A stretch of DNA of 26,533 nucleotides from a virus. The notes beneath the pieces are model-generated. The model was given only the letters and a program-made list of their open reading frames with translations, had not been told where the DNA came from and did no database searches. The position numbers and the translations under genes were made by a program. Below, in pieces: positions 4,557-11,137 of the stretch. The stretch's first letter is position 1. Every line of letters begins with the position of its first letter. The stretch is from IMG/VR virus record IMGVR_UViG_3300042888_000896, positions 1 to 26,533 of that record, one strand, 5' to 3'.

Positions 4557-4844
4557 ATGACCACCACCGATTGGGCTCAATTCATTCTTTCTTTGCTTTC
4601 AATTGGAGCAATCGTAGTTAGTTCAATTCGCTGGTATATAAAGGTTCAAGTTAAGCCTATCGCCGAAGCCGTAGAGGATATCAGAAAAGAAACTAAGACA
4701 AACGGCGGAACCTCAATGCGTGATGAAATTAAGTATATTAAACTTGAACAAGAAAATGCTAGAGATAAAAGAAAAGCAACTAGTGATAAACTTGATCATA
4801 TGTACGATATTCTTTTAGAGTATGTTTCTAAGAATTCTAAATAA
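4557..4844 (+). CDS. Holin-like / DUF2746-like membrane protein, 95 aa
   Basis: One N-terminal transmembrane helix (about residues 7-28, WAQFILSLLSIGAIVVSSIRW) is followed by a charged coiled-coil region. A conserved-looking NGGTSMRDEIKYIKLEQE segment resembles actinophage DUF2746-type proteins, which are often near lysis genes and suspected to be holin-like. The start MTTTDW at 4557 is preferred to the upstream ATG at 4434 because the 41 extra residues are not protein-like and the TATAAT box lies inside that stretch. The lysozyme-like gene is about 6 kb away and on the other strand, so a lysis role is plausible, not shown. Confidence 0.7.
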   Translation: MTTTDWAQFILSLLSIGAIVVSSIRWYIKVQVKPIAEAVEDIRKETKTNGGTSMRDEIKYIKLEQENARDKRKATSDKLDHMYDILLEYVSKNSK

Positions 4845-5030
4845 CTACTATATATAATATATAAACTATCTTTTAAAAACTTAACTATAGTATATTCTTT
4901 CTTATATATATTTAAGTATACACCAAAAGTTTTTAGTTTTAGCCATTAATACCCTGGCCAATTATAACTTTTTATAACAATCTATTATATAACATTTTGT
5001 TATAGATTTATATATACTGGTATAAATTAA

Positions 5031-5039
5031 TGTTATAAT
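5031..5039 (+). promoter_or_regulatory. Extended -10 promoter ahead of 5' hairpin
   Basis: TGT-TATAAT; expected transcription start is near 5046, immediately before the stem that begins at 5047. The transcript would thus open with the hairpin and continue into the gene at 5122, giving that gene a second, leadered mRNA. Confidence 0.5.
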
Positions 5040-5046
5040 GTGAGGG

Positions 5047-5094
5047 CTGGCACTCTAAGTTCTACCCCCACCCCACTGCGCTTAGAGTGTCCAG
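5047..5094 (+). ncRNA. Putative structured RNA or operator: 13-bp stem, C-rich loop
   Basis: CTGG-CACTCTAAG (5047-5059) pairs with CTTAGAGTG-T-CCAG (5081-5094): 13 pairs with one bulged base and a 21-nt pyrimidine-rich loop containing CCCCC and CCCC. No U-tract follows, so it is not a normal terminator. It may be a 5'-leader structure, a small RNA, or a protein-binding dyad in DNA: the right arm lies where the -35 of the 5108 promoter should be. Confidence 0.45.
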
Positions 5095-5104
5095 TTATGA
5101 ATTA

Positions 5105-5113
5105 TGGTATAAT
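5105..5113 (+). promoter_or_regulatory. Extended -10 promoter, near-leaderless
   Basis: TGG-TATAAT with eight bases to the ATG at 5122. The expected start is around 5119-5122, so the leader is 0-3 nt. There is no SD before the gene. The usual -35 position is occupied by the right arm of the dyad at 5081-5094. Confidence 0.65.
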
Positions 5114-5121
5114 CTAATATT

Positions 5122-5538
5122 ATGTGCTCTCCTTCAATTGAAAAACTTGGTGCTTCACCAGCCAACATCCAATGGACAGTAGTCCGTGGAGACACAGCAA
5201 CGCTTAAAATAGAATTTTTAGAAGATGACGAAGTAACAAAATATGATACTGGTAGTTGGACATTCTTGGCAACAGCCTATGATCCAGCATCAGACACTCT
5301 GGATACATTGACTGTAGAATCCTATGAGGACGGTATTGTTTATATTATTGCAAAACCAAATACCACAAAGAACTGGGGTATAACAAAGTATAAGCCAGTG
5401 GTTGCAGAGTTAAGATTTGACCTACAAGCCACAATTCCTGGAGATGGAGTATCTGGTGGTGGTGGAGATGAAATTACTAAATGGACTCCAGTTGTTGGAA
5501 CAATCTGTGTTCTTGGAGATGTTAGCGGTACTCTATGA
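5122..5538 (+). CDS. Beta-sandwich tail/baseplate-type protein, 138 aa (VxxGD family, copy 1)
   Basis: After about 18 residues comes IQWTVVRGDTATLKIEFLED, a motif shared with the proteins at 6387 (YRGDTYQFVIRP) and 12373 (NWTVVIGDSASFRIYVED). All three then alternate strands and end in a 'V-G-I-LGDVSG' or 'ITVTDDVTG'-like strand, consistent with a small Ig-like or BppU-N-like beta domain used in tail or baseplate adhesins. A Gly-rich linker (SGGGGDE) lies before the last strands. No SD; the gene depends on the near-leaderless promoter. Its stop overlaps the ATG of a 26-codon frame (ATGA). Confidence 0.75.
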   Translation: MCSPSIEKLGASPANIQWTVVRGDTATLKIEFLEDDEVTKYDTGSWTFLATAYDPASDTLDTLTVESYEDGIVYIIAKPNTTKNWGITKYKPVVAELRFDLQATIPGDGVSGGGGDEITKWTPVVGTICVLGDVSGTL

Positions 5539-5615
5539 TAGTTAAAGTAACCTCACAACCAATTAACCTTCCAACAACAGTCAAAGTTGGAACAAAGACC
5601 TATAAAGTAAAGTAG
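5535..5615 (+). CDS. Possible micro-protein, 26 aa
   Basis: A 26-codon frame (MIVKVTSQPINLPTTVKVGT...) begins inside the stop of the previous gene (ATGA) and ends in TAG immediately before the next gene; that TAG is part of the -10-like box TAGAAT. It is basic and beta-prone with no aromatic core. The coupled start and the fact that it fills an otherwise empty 80-bp gap argue for it; the length argues for caution. Confidence 0.45.
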   Translation: MIVKVTSQPINLPTTVKVGTKTYKVK

Positions 5616-5618
5616 AAT
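5613..5618 (+). promoter_or_regulatory. -10-like TAGAAT, leaderless position
   Basis: TAGAAT (one mismatch to TATAAT) ends six bases before the ATG at 5625, the same geometry as at 3091, 12361, 13179 and 4405 (minus). No TGn extension and no SD. Weaker than the others by sequence; supported mainly by spacing. Confidence 0.4.
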
Positions 5619-5624
5619 AGTTTC

Positions 5625-6362
5625 ATGGCAACTAGCATGGAACCCCCTCAGCCTTTAAAGAAAAAAAATTATTTAGATGTAGTAAAATCTTCAACACCTC
5701 AAGAATTAGATAAACAATATATTGCAGTTCCTGGTCTTCAAGGCGAAACTGGATTACAAGGCCCTAAAGGAGATAAGGGTGACAAGGGTGATCTAGGACC
5801 GCAAGGACCTAAAGGTGATCAAGGTAGGCCAGGACCGCAAGGAGAGCGTGGAGAGCCTGGTAAGGGCGGAGAAGGCTATGACTCACCTTCTGGACAGTAT
5901 CCAGGTTGGGCATATTATAAAAATGGCTCAGATAAAATAACAATTTTAGGACCACAAAGAGGAGAAGATGGATGGGTGTCTATTAATTTTTATCCAAACC
6001 TTGAGTTATCAAACCAAGACTATATTATGAAAAATAGCAATGAACTCTGGTTATCAGATACCAACATGTTTAATTTTAAAGGATTAAAACTAGGGGCTAA
6101 GGTTGATATAAGATATGATTTTACAATAACCACTGAGTCAAACTATACAGAGTTATGGATTAGAACATTTAATGAAAAATATTCAAACTCTCCTACCTCA
6201 TATGTAGCAAACCTTAAGTATCAATATTCTTATGATATGTCATTTTTTCAAACGGTATATATTGATGATCAAAGAATTAAAGGGTATGGGGCAAGACCTC
6301 AAGCAAGAACTGACTCAGAGAGCAGTTTATTCCTAAAAGGTATCTATCTATCAGTTTGTTAA
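5625..6362 (+). CDS. Collagen-like tail fibre / adhesin, 245 aa
   Basis: A short basic/proline N-terminus is followed by 16 uninterrupted Gly-X-Y triplets at residues 37-84, rich in GPK, GDK, GPQ and GER. This is the pattern of phage collagen-like stalks, which trimerise. The remaining 160 residues are an aromatic, beta-rich C-terminal head (YPGWAYYKNGSDKITILGPQ at the start), probably the receptor-facing domain. No SD is present. It lies in the adhesin region between two VxxGD-family genes. Confidence 0.85.
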   Translation: MATSMEPPQPLKKKNYLDVVKSSTPQELDKQYIAVPGLQGETGLQGPKGDKGDKGDLGPQGPKGDQGRPGPQGERGEPGKGGEGYDSPSGQYPGWAYYKNGSDKITILGPQRGEDGWVSINFYPNLELSNQDYIMKNSNELWLSDTNMFNFKGLKLGAKVDIRYDFTITTESNYTELWIRTFNEKYSNSPTSYVANLKYQYSYDMSFFQTVYIDDQRIKGYGARPQARTDSESSLFLKGIYLSVC

Positions 6363-6382
6363 TGGTATAATAAAGTAGGAGG
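6363..6382 (+). promoter_or_regulatory. Extended -10 with minimal SD-only leader
   Basis: TGG-TATAAT (6363-6371), predicted start near 6377-6378, then AGGAGGA (6377-6383) and the ATG at 6387. The transcript would start with the SD itself, a leader of only 9-10 nt. Confidence 0.65.
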
Positions 6383-6386
6383 AATA

Positions 6387-6740
6387 ATGGCATTTCCAGG
6401 CACATATAATTTTAGTTATTACCGTGGTGACACTTATCAATTTGTAATCCGTCCAAAAAATGCAAATGGATCAATCTTTACTCTTGATGACTACGACGGC
6501 GGAGCATTATTTACAATAGCAAACAGACGTGGCAGTACAGGAACTCAGATTACAGCAACTGCTGTGGTTGATACAAATAACCACTTAGTTACATGCACAA
6601 TTACTCCAACACAAGGAAGAGAACTTTCTTCTGGTACAACCTATGTTTATGACGTTCAGATTGAAAATGGTGCAGGAACAGTATTTACTCTCCTTACTGG
6701 ATCTATAACAGTAACAGATGACGTAACTGGAGCAGTTTAA
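6387..6740 (+). CDS. Beta-sandwich tail/baseplate-type protein, 117 aa (VxxGD family, copy 2)
   Basis: Contains YYRGDTYQFVIRPKNANG near the N-terminus, the signature shared with the proteins at 5122 and 12373, then alternating strands, a VTCTITPTQGRELSSGTTYV segment and an end ITVTDDVTGAV. This resembles the N-terminal domains of BppU-type baseplate proteins; similarity is by eye. A strong GGAGGA SD precedes the ATG. Its stop overlaps the next start (TAATG). Confidence 0.75.
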   Translation: MAFPGTYNFSYYRGDTYQFVIRPKNANGSIFTLDDYDGGALFTIANRRGSTGTQITATAVVDTNNHLVTCTITPTQGRELSSGTTYVYDVQIENGAGTVFTLLTGSITVTDDVTGAV

Positions 6741-7303
6741 TGCCAGATGTAGTTTTATCAAATGATGACTTAACTGTTTTGGCTGGTCCTTCAACAGTTG
6801 AACTGCTTGTTGATATTGGTCCTGCTGGAACACGTGGAAGTAAATTTTTTGCAGGTGTTGGAAATCCAAATTCAGATAATACATTAAGCCCAATATTAAA
6901 TGACATGTATATTAATTCAGCACCAGGACCAGACTATGGATATTTATATCAGTATGTTTCAGAGCCTGGTGGAGATTTATGGATTGAGGTTTTAAGAGTA
7001 AGTCCTGTTATTTATTCTAAGTTGCACATAACAACTTTTGCTTCAGGAACAAGCGCTTATGCAGGAAGTGGATCAATTGTAATTCCAATAACAGATATAT
7101 CTAGCGCAGAAGGTCTTATTGCAGAAAACTTTAGCGTTCAATACTCTATTCAAAATTCTAATCCTCTTGCCTCTTCTTTGTCTTCCGTTGAAATTTCTGG
7201 AACAGACTTAGTAATTAATCTGGAGGCTTCAGAGTTTGATGGTACATGGTCTGCTTTTGATGCAGAGGTATCTGTTCATATATTTATATCGGTTGTGATA
7301 TAA
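6740..7303 (+). CDS. Putative tail fibre-associated protein, 187 aa
   Basis: Near the N-terminus it has a GPAGTRGSKFFAGVGNP segment, a type of short Gly-rich linker seen at the front of phage tail-fibre proteins. A Tyr/Gly-rich stretch follows (DMYINSAPGPDYGYLYQYV), then a beta-rich C-terminal half (SGSIVIPITDISSAEGLIAE). It starts in the stop of the previous gene (TAATG), with no other SD, so it is probably co-translated with it. Its last codons carry the promoter of the next gene. Confidence 0.7.
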   Translation: MPDVVLSNDDLTVLAGPSTVELLVDIGPAGTRGSKFFAGVGNPNSDNTLSPILNDMYINSAPGPDYGYLYQYVSEPGGDLWIEVLRVSPVIYSKLHITTFASGTSAYAGSGSIVIPITDISSAEGLIAENFSVQYSIQNSNPLASSLSSVEISGTDLVINLEASEFDGTWSAFDAEVSVHIFISVVI

Positions 7304-7315
7304 TGAATCAGGTGA
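7296..7315 (+). promoter_or_regulatory. Extended -10 overlapping a gene end, short SD leader
   Basis: TGA-TATAAT (7296-7304) overlaps the stop codon of the upstream gene. Predicted start is near 7311; AGGTGA (7310-7315) serves as SD for the ATG at 7322. Confidence 0.6.
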
Positions 7316-7321
7316 AATGAC

Positions 7322-7789
7322 ATGGCAGCAGAATCAATAGGAGCAATATACTCCACAAAAATTCCAGGGTATTCAGACAATGCCGATATTCAGGCTGCAT
7401 TTAAACTTTATCATTATGGTTCCTTGGACTATGATTCAACCAATGAAAACGTTGCAAGCCTAGTAAGTCCATCAATAGCACACACACTAAACAATCTTCA
7501 AAGTCAAATTACCGCTCTAGACCCAGCAGGATCTGTTTCAAAAGGTACTATTGACGCTAAGGGAGATTTGCTAGTTGGATCATCAAATGACAACGTAGAT
7601 AATCTTGCTCTTGGAAGCAATGGATATATTTTAACTGCAGATTCAGCACAAACACTTGGAGTTAAGTGGGCAGCCCCTGCGGTAACAGAAACAAATGCTA
7701 TAACATTTACAAATAAAACTATTTCCTATGATTCAAATACCTTTAATGGTGTTGCTTCTGAGATAATGGTTTTAATGGGGGCTTTGTAA
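7322..7789 (+). CDS. Tail fibre protein, 155 aa
   Basis: N-terminal 70 residues include IQAAFKLYHYGSLDYDS and a helical LNNLQSQITALDP. Then comes the block KGDLLVGSSNDNVDNLALGS...ILTADSAQ...GVKWAAP, which recurs in the 708-aa fibre at 13647, and it ends with a strand and VASEIMVLMGAL. The final MGAL is shared with the fibre at 16288 (IETMQIMGAL), suggesting a common C-terminal element. Phage fibres use the KGDLLVG/ILTAD block as a beta-rich linker module. No chaperone or enzyme motif. Confidence 0.75.
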   Translation: MAAESIGAIYSTKIPGYSDNADIQAAFKLYHYGSLDYDSTNENVASLVSPSIAHTLNNLQSQITALDPAGSVSKGTIDAKGDLLVGSSNDNVDNLALGSNGYILTADSAQTLGVKWAAPAVTETNAITFTNKTISYDSNTFNGVASEIMVLMGAL

Positions 7790-7808
7790 TATATTAAAAA
7801 ATATAGTG

Positions 7809-7838
7809 TATAATATAACCATAACCTACTTAGGAGGT
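7809..7838 (+). promoter_or_regulatory. TATAAT box and strong SD
   Basis: TATAAT (7809-7814) without a TGn extension, predicted start near 7821, and AGGAGGT (7832-7838) eight bases before the ATG at 7847. Confidence 0.5.
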
Positions 7839-7846
7839 AGTAATTA

Positions 7847-8149
7847 ATGGCTACAACAACTAAGGCACTAGCAAGAGCAGCAGCAGCAACTTCTTCTGCA
7901 ACTCTGTATACAGTGCCAGCATCCACTACAGCGGTGGTAACAAATATTGCAGTTACAAATACTGCAGGATCAGCAGGAACATTTTCTTTATTGCTAGATG
8001 ATGTTTCTCTGCACACAACAACTGCTATTGCAGCAAACACCACAGTCTATATTGACCTTAAGCAAACTCTTGCTACAACCAAGACTATTAAAGGTTTTGC
8101 ATCAGCAACAACCATTAACTTTCACATTAGCGGAGTGGAGATAGCATAA
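7847..8149 (+). CDS. Small structural (beta-sandwich) protein, 100 aa
   Basis: Low-complexity Ala/Thr-rich N-terminus followed by strands with TNIAVTNTAGSAGTFSLLLD, AANTTVYIDLKQTLA and a closing HISGVEIA. This pattern fits small phage virion or tail-fibre accessory proteins with an Ig-like/jelly-roll fold, of the type often next to fibres. No transmembrane segment. It has one of the best SD sequences in the window, so it may be highly expressed. The next gene begins one base after its stop. Confidence 0.65.
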   Translation: MATTTKALARAAAATSSATLYTVPASTTAVVTNIAVTNTAGSAGTFSLLLDDVSLHTTTAIAANTTVYIDLKQTLATTKTIKGFASATTINFHISGVEIA

Positions 8150-8150
8150 C

Positions 8151-8636
8151 ATGGGTATCGCAACCTTTCCTGCTGGTTCAGCAGGACTATCAAGTGTAGT
8201 TAAAAGTCTTCAACGTGGTGAAGCAGTTTCTGCTGGCAATATTACAATTTCTTCAGTAGATACTACAAAGACAATTGTTAATTCATTCAGCACTTCTTCT
8301 GCTGGAACAGTAGCAGCAACTGGGACATTAAGTGCAGCCACTGGTTCAGCATCGGCTCAATCTGGTACTAACAGCGCACAAAGTGGATCTGTAACTTTTG
8401 GTGGTGGAACCGCCATGACAACTGGAGGTGGTAGATACCAATTTGCTACCAGTAATGCTCTCAATTTAAACGCACAAAATGTTAGCCTAAACGCACAAAA
8501 CCTAAGTTTAAATACCACAAGCCTTTCTGGTGGAACTAACAATTTAGTTTCTGCAGTTTATGGAGCATATTTAGCAGGAGCAACAACATTAACAGTAACG
8601 GGTCCATGCCGTTACGAAGTTATAGAATACTTTTAA
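8151..8636 (+). CDS. Ala/Ser/Gly-rich fibre-like protein, 161 aa
   Basis: The N-terminus (LQRGEAVSAGNITISSVDTT) matches the style of phage fibre heads. A long middle of Ala-Ser-Gly repeats (TGSASAQSGTNSAQSGS) is followed by three near-repeats of LNLNAQN(V/L)SLN. The repeated short units suggest a beta-helical or triple-stranded fibre segment. It ends with GPCRYEVIEYF. It starts directly after the 100-aa gene, and GGAG about 15 bases upstream is a weak SD. Confidence 0.65.
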   Translation: MGIATFPAGSAGLSSVVKSLQRGEAVSAGNITISSVDTTKTIVNSFSTSSAGTVAATGTLSAATGSASAQSGTNSAQSGSVTFGGGTAMTTGGGRYQFATSNALNLNAQNVSLNAQNLSLNTTSLSGGTNNLVSAVYGAYLAGATTLTVTGPCRYEVIEYF

Positions 8637-8649
8637 AGGGAGAAAATAA

Positions 8650-9090
8650 ATGAAACATTTTGTACAACTAAAAGATGAAGTAGTATTTGCTTTTCACAGT
8701 TCTTCTACAGAGGTTGACATACCAGGGGATAACATCATTCAGGTTGAATCAGATGGAGAAAAGTACATTAATCAAAAGTATGTTAATGGATCTTTTGTTG
8801 ATGCCCCATTAATCAAATATGCAGTTATTGATGAAGATAATGACAATACCGTAATATCAATAGATTCAACAAGATTTTTATCAAATGTTAAAGGTCCTAT
8901 TATAAATAATAATGACGTTAAAGTTTTATGGAAGTGGAACGGCACTGATTTTGTTGCACCGATAACAGTTAGTCCAGCAGAAGTTACAATTATCCCTGTA
9001 GAAATAGAAGAAGAAGATCCATTCTTGCCTATTTCTGAAGAACCAACTCCAACTCCAACTGAAGAACCAACTGAAGAACCAACTTTATAA
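8650..9090 (+). CDS. Putative tail-fibre-associated protein, 146 aa, Pro/Glu/Thr-rich tail
   Basis: Residues 1-110 are mixed alpha/beta (MKHFVQLKDEVVFAFHSSST..., VLWKWNGTDFVAP) and resemble small phage proteins encoded beside fibres. The C-terminus is an acidic low-complexity tail of PTPTEEPTEEPT type, likely disordered or surface-exposed. GGGAG before the ATG is the SD. It ends the first adhesin block; an AT-rich gap with an extended -10 follows. Confidence 0.65.
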   Translation: MKHFVQLKDEVVFAFHSSSTEVDIPGDNIIQVESDGEKYINQKYVNGSFVDAPLIKYAVIDEDNDNTVISIDSTRFLSNVKGPIINNNDVKVLWKWNGTDFVAPITVSPAEVTIIPVEIEEEDPFLPISEEPTPTPTEEPTEEPTL

Positions 9091-9124
9091 TAAATAATAA
9101 ATAATAATATATAATATAGGCATC

Positions 9125-9133
9125 TGGTATACT
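9125..9133 (+). promoter_or_regulatory. Extended -10 promoter
   Basis: TGG-TATACT, predicted start near 9140; leader about 29 nt with AGGGGG as SD before the ATG at 9169. Confidence 0.55.
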
Positions 9134-9168
9134 ATTACTAGGTGCTTATATTGTATATAGGGGGTAAA

Positions 9169-9870
9169 ATGAGTAAAAAAATAATTTTTACTAAAATAGA
9201 ACAAGTTGCAGACGAATATTTTCCTCAGCCAGCATCTCGACTTATTCCAGAATGGTATAAAAAAACAAAATCTTATGTTAATTCTAAAGAGCGCAGTGTA
9301 GAGTTTTCTTTAGAAACTAATCAGTCTATTAAAAAATGCATTCCAGTTTTTGATGTTTTAACTACAGGATATATTATTACAACATATTGTGATCTTTACA
9401 TTAAGAAAAATGATTTAGGAGAAGTGGTTTATTTACCAAGTGGAAATCAATCTGCAATAAGTTTTCACCCAGTAATACAAGCCCCATATCATCCATCTAT
9501 GAATCAGAATCCGTACCCTAAATGGATTAACCCATGGTCTATTAAAACTCCAAAAGGATACTCATCATTATTTATACCCCCAGTTCATGGAGGTAATTCA
9601 TTTTTTAAAATTCTTGAAGGAGTAGTAGATACAGACACATATAATGCTGGAATTAATTTTCCATTTGTTTTAAATGATATAAATTTTGAGGGCTTGATTC
9701 CAGCAGGAACACCAATGGTTCAAGTTATTCCATTTAAAAGAGATAGTTGGAGTATGGGAATGGGAAATGAAAAAGATGTTATTATTGCTAAAAACCATAC
9801 AACAAGATTGCAGTCTGAATTTTTTGATAGGTATAAAAAAATGTTTTGGAATAGAAAGTCTTACCTTTAA
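9169..9870 (+). CDS. Phage protein of unknown function, family P copy 2 (233 aa)
   Basis: Paralogue of the leftward gene at 3485-4198 and of the next gene. Landmarks in order: IPEWYKKTKSYV; KCIPVFDVLTTGYIITTYCD; PWSIKTPKGYSSLFIPPVHG; LEGVVDTDTYNAGINFPFVL; GLIPAGTPMVQVIPFKRDSW; and an aromatic end YKKMFWNRKSYL. The 'KTPKGYS' then 'G.VDTD' then 'P.GTP..Q.IPFKR' order suggests a compact beta barrel like that of DUF6065-type proteins, but no catalytic residue can be named. Start at 9169 is preferred to an upstream ATG at 9142 because of the AGGGGG SD. The stop overlaps the next start (TAATG). Confidence 0.8.
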   Translation: MSKKIIFTKIEQVADEYFPQPASRLIPEWYKKTKSYVNSKERSVEFSLETNQSIKKCIPVFDVLTTGYIITTYCDLYIKKNDLGEVVYLPSGNQSAISFHPVIQAPYHPSMNQNPYPKWINPWSIKTPKGYSSLFIPPVHGGNSFFKILEGVVDTDTYNAGINFPFVLNDINFEGLIPAGTPMVQVIPFKRDSWSMGMGNEKDVIIAKNHTTRLQSEFFDRYKKMFWNRKSYL

Positions 9871-10565
9871 TGAAAAAAAATAATGTTTTAAAATATGCCT
9901 CATCAGATAAGGATATTCCAGGAATTCTTCCAATCAAACTAAACGTTCCAGAATGGTATAAAAATACTCCTGGACTTCAAGAAGTTAATAATAAAAATAT
10001 GAAAAAAATACCAGGCAATTTTACATTTAAGTCATGCTCTCCATTCCTAGATGCTTTGACTTCTGGATATTCAATCCCGCTTCCAATGGATATTGCAATA
10101 GAACAAACAGATCATGGCCCATCAATAACTTGGGGTGATGATTCAAAAATTTTAGATTTAAGAAATCAAGAGGATAATTTATTACTTCCAGTTCCACAAG
10201 GACACTCTGATCTTCATTTTGTATGGAGAGTTCAGCATTTTATTAAAATACCAAAAGGCTACAGTGCTATTTTTACACATCCTTTAAATAGGTTTGATCT
10301 ACCATTTACTACTTTGTCTGGAATAGTGGACGGAGAATTTGCTCTTTATGGAGGAAATGTTCCAGTGTTTTTTAGTTCTTCATTTGAAGGTGTAATTCCA
10401 GAAGGAACTCCAATTATGCAAATAATTCCATTTAAAACAGAAAACTGGGTTAGTGAAAAAGATTTAAATATTATTGAAGAAGGAGAAAGAAATCATAAAA
10501 TTAGTTCAAGAAAAGCCTTTGGATGGTATAAACAAAATATTTGGAAAAAAAAGACATACAATTAA
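9870..10565 (+). CDS. Phage protein of unknown function, family P copy 3 (231 aa)
   Basis: Same landmarks as the preceding gene: VPEWYKNTPGLQ, PFLDALTSGYSIPLPMD, KIPKGYSAIFTHPLNRFDLP, LSGIVDGEFALYGGNVPVFF, GVIPEGTPIMQIIPFKTENW, and an end FGWYKQNIWKKKTYN. The 'VDTD' of the other copies is 'VDGE' here, so that acidic pair is not strictly conserved. Tandem and coupled by TAATG to both neighbours, so the three proteins at 9169-11113 are probably made together. Confidence 0.8.
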   Translation: MKKNNVLKYASSDKDIPGILPIKLNVPEWYKNTPGLQEVNNKNMKKIPGNFTFKSCSPFLDALTSGYSIPLPMDIAIEQTDHGPSITWGDDSKILDLRNQEDNLLLPVPQGHSDLHFVWRVQHFIKIPKGYSAIFTHPLNRFDLPFTTLSGIVDGEFALYGGNVPVFFSSSFEGVIPEGTPIMQIIPFKTENWVSEKDLNIIEEGERNHKISSRKAFGWYKQNIWKKKTYN

Positions 10566-11113
10566 TGAAAAATTTTAATGAGTCAGAAAAGTGGTCTTTA
10601 AAACATATTAAAAAAACTGGTCTTCCAAGGCCATATTGGATTATTAACAAGATATATTTTTTAACAAATGGGAAACGATATTTGTCAAAAAAAATACCAA
10701 TACCCTATCAGTCTACTCCTAGCAAAGATAGCATCATTAGACTCGAAATAGAAAATGAAAAGTATGTTGTGGCAAATGATCTTTGTCCATATTGCGGACT
10801 TTCCATTAATGAAGAAGAAAATTCTATTAGATGGATGATAGAAAAGGAAGAAGACGTAAAAAATAATTTAGAATCTTCTAGAGACCTTGTACCTTCTGAC
10901 TTTAGACCCTTTCATTTAGATTGCATGAAGCAGGCACGAATATTCTGTCCTTTTATGAAAACGCTAAAAGAGTCTGATTTTTATATAGAAAAACAAGAGA
11001 TTAACCTACAACTTGCAAAAAAATATTTTAAAGAATTTTATAAAATAAACTGGGAATCAAAATCTAGAATTCCTGTTAAATATGTAAACAAAAAAAATAA
11101 CCCCCCAAATTAA
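10565..11113 (+). CDS. Cys/His treble-clef-like protein, 182 aa
   Basis: C74 and C77 (DLCPYCG) with H117 and C120 (RPFHLDCMKQARIFC) make a CxxC...HxxC set like a treble-clef zinc site; C128 is an extra. The N-terminal half is basic and beta-rich, the C-terminal half helical and acidic. The start at 10565 is taken because its ATG overlaps the stop of family P copy 3 (TAATG); an upstream ATG at 10541 is inside that gene. It has no recognised family. Together with the family P genes it mirrors the leftward family P plus Cys-rich pair at 3298-4198. Confidence 0.7.
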   Translation: MKNFNESEKWSLKHIKKTGLPRPYWIINKIYFLTNGKRYLSKKIPIPYQSTPSKDSIIRLEIENEKYVVANDLCPYCGLSINEEENSIRWMIEKEEDVKNNLESSRDLVPSDFRPFHLDCMKQARIFCPFMKTLKESDFYIEKQEINLQLAKKYFKEFYKINWESKSRIPVKYVNKKNNPPN

Positions 11114-11137
11114 TAGAAGGTTACTTTTTCTATAAAA

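Larger units (their letters stand above)
4845..5121. other. AT-rich intergenic control region
   Basis: 277 bp with no gene. The left part is very AT-rich, with TATATA tracts and hairpin-forming TATAAC-ATTTT-GTTATA near 4990-5004. The right part has an extended -10 (TGT-TATAAT, 5031-5039), a long C-rich-loop hairpin (5047-5094), and another extended -10 (5105-5113) directly before the gene at 5122. A TGG-TATAAA at 5018-5026 is another weak box. Confidence 0.55.

Noticed and set aside
7726-8043. Antisense open frames within the fibre region (also 14903-15145, 15176-15580, 16599-16979, 25715-26281)
   Set aside because: They arise because the Ala/Thr/Val-rich repeat codons of the sense genes lack antisense stops; no SD and no protein signature.
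11114-11137. Terminator between the convergent genes at 11113 and 11138
   Set aside because: Only a weak TAGAA...TTCTA stem and a T-run are visible; too weak to call.
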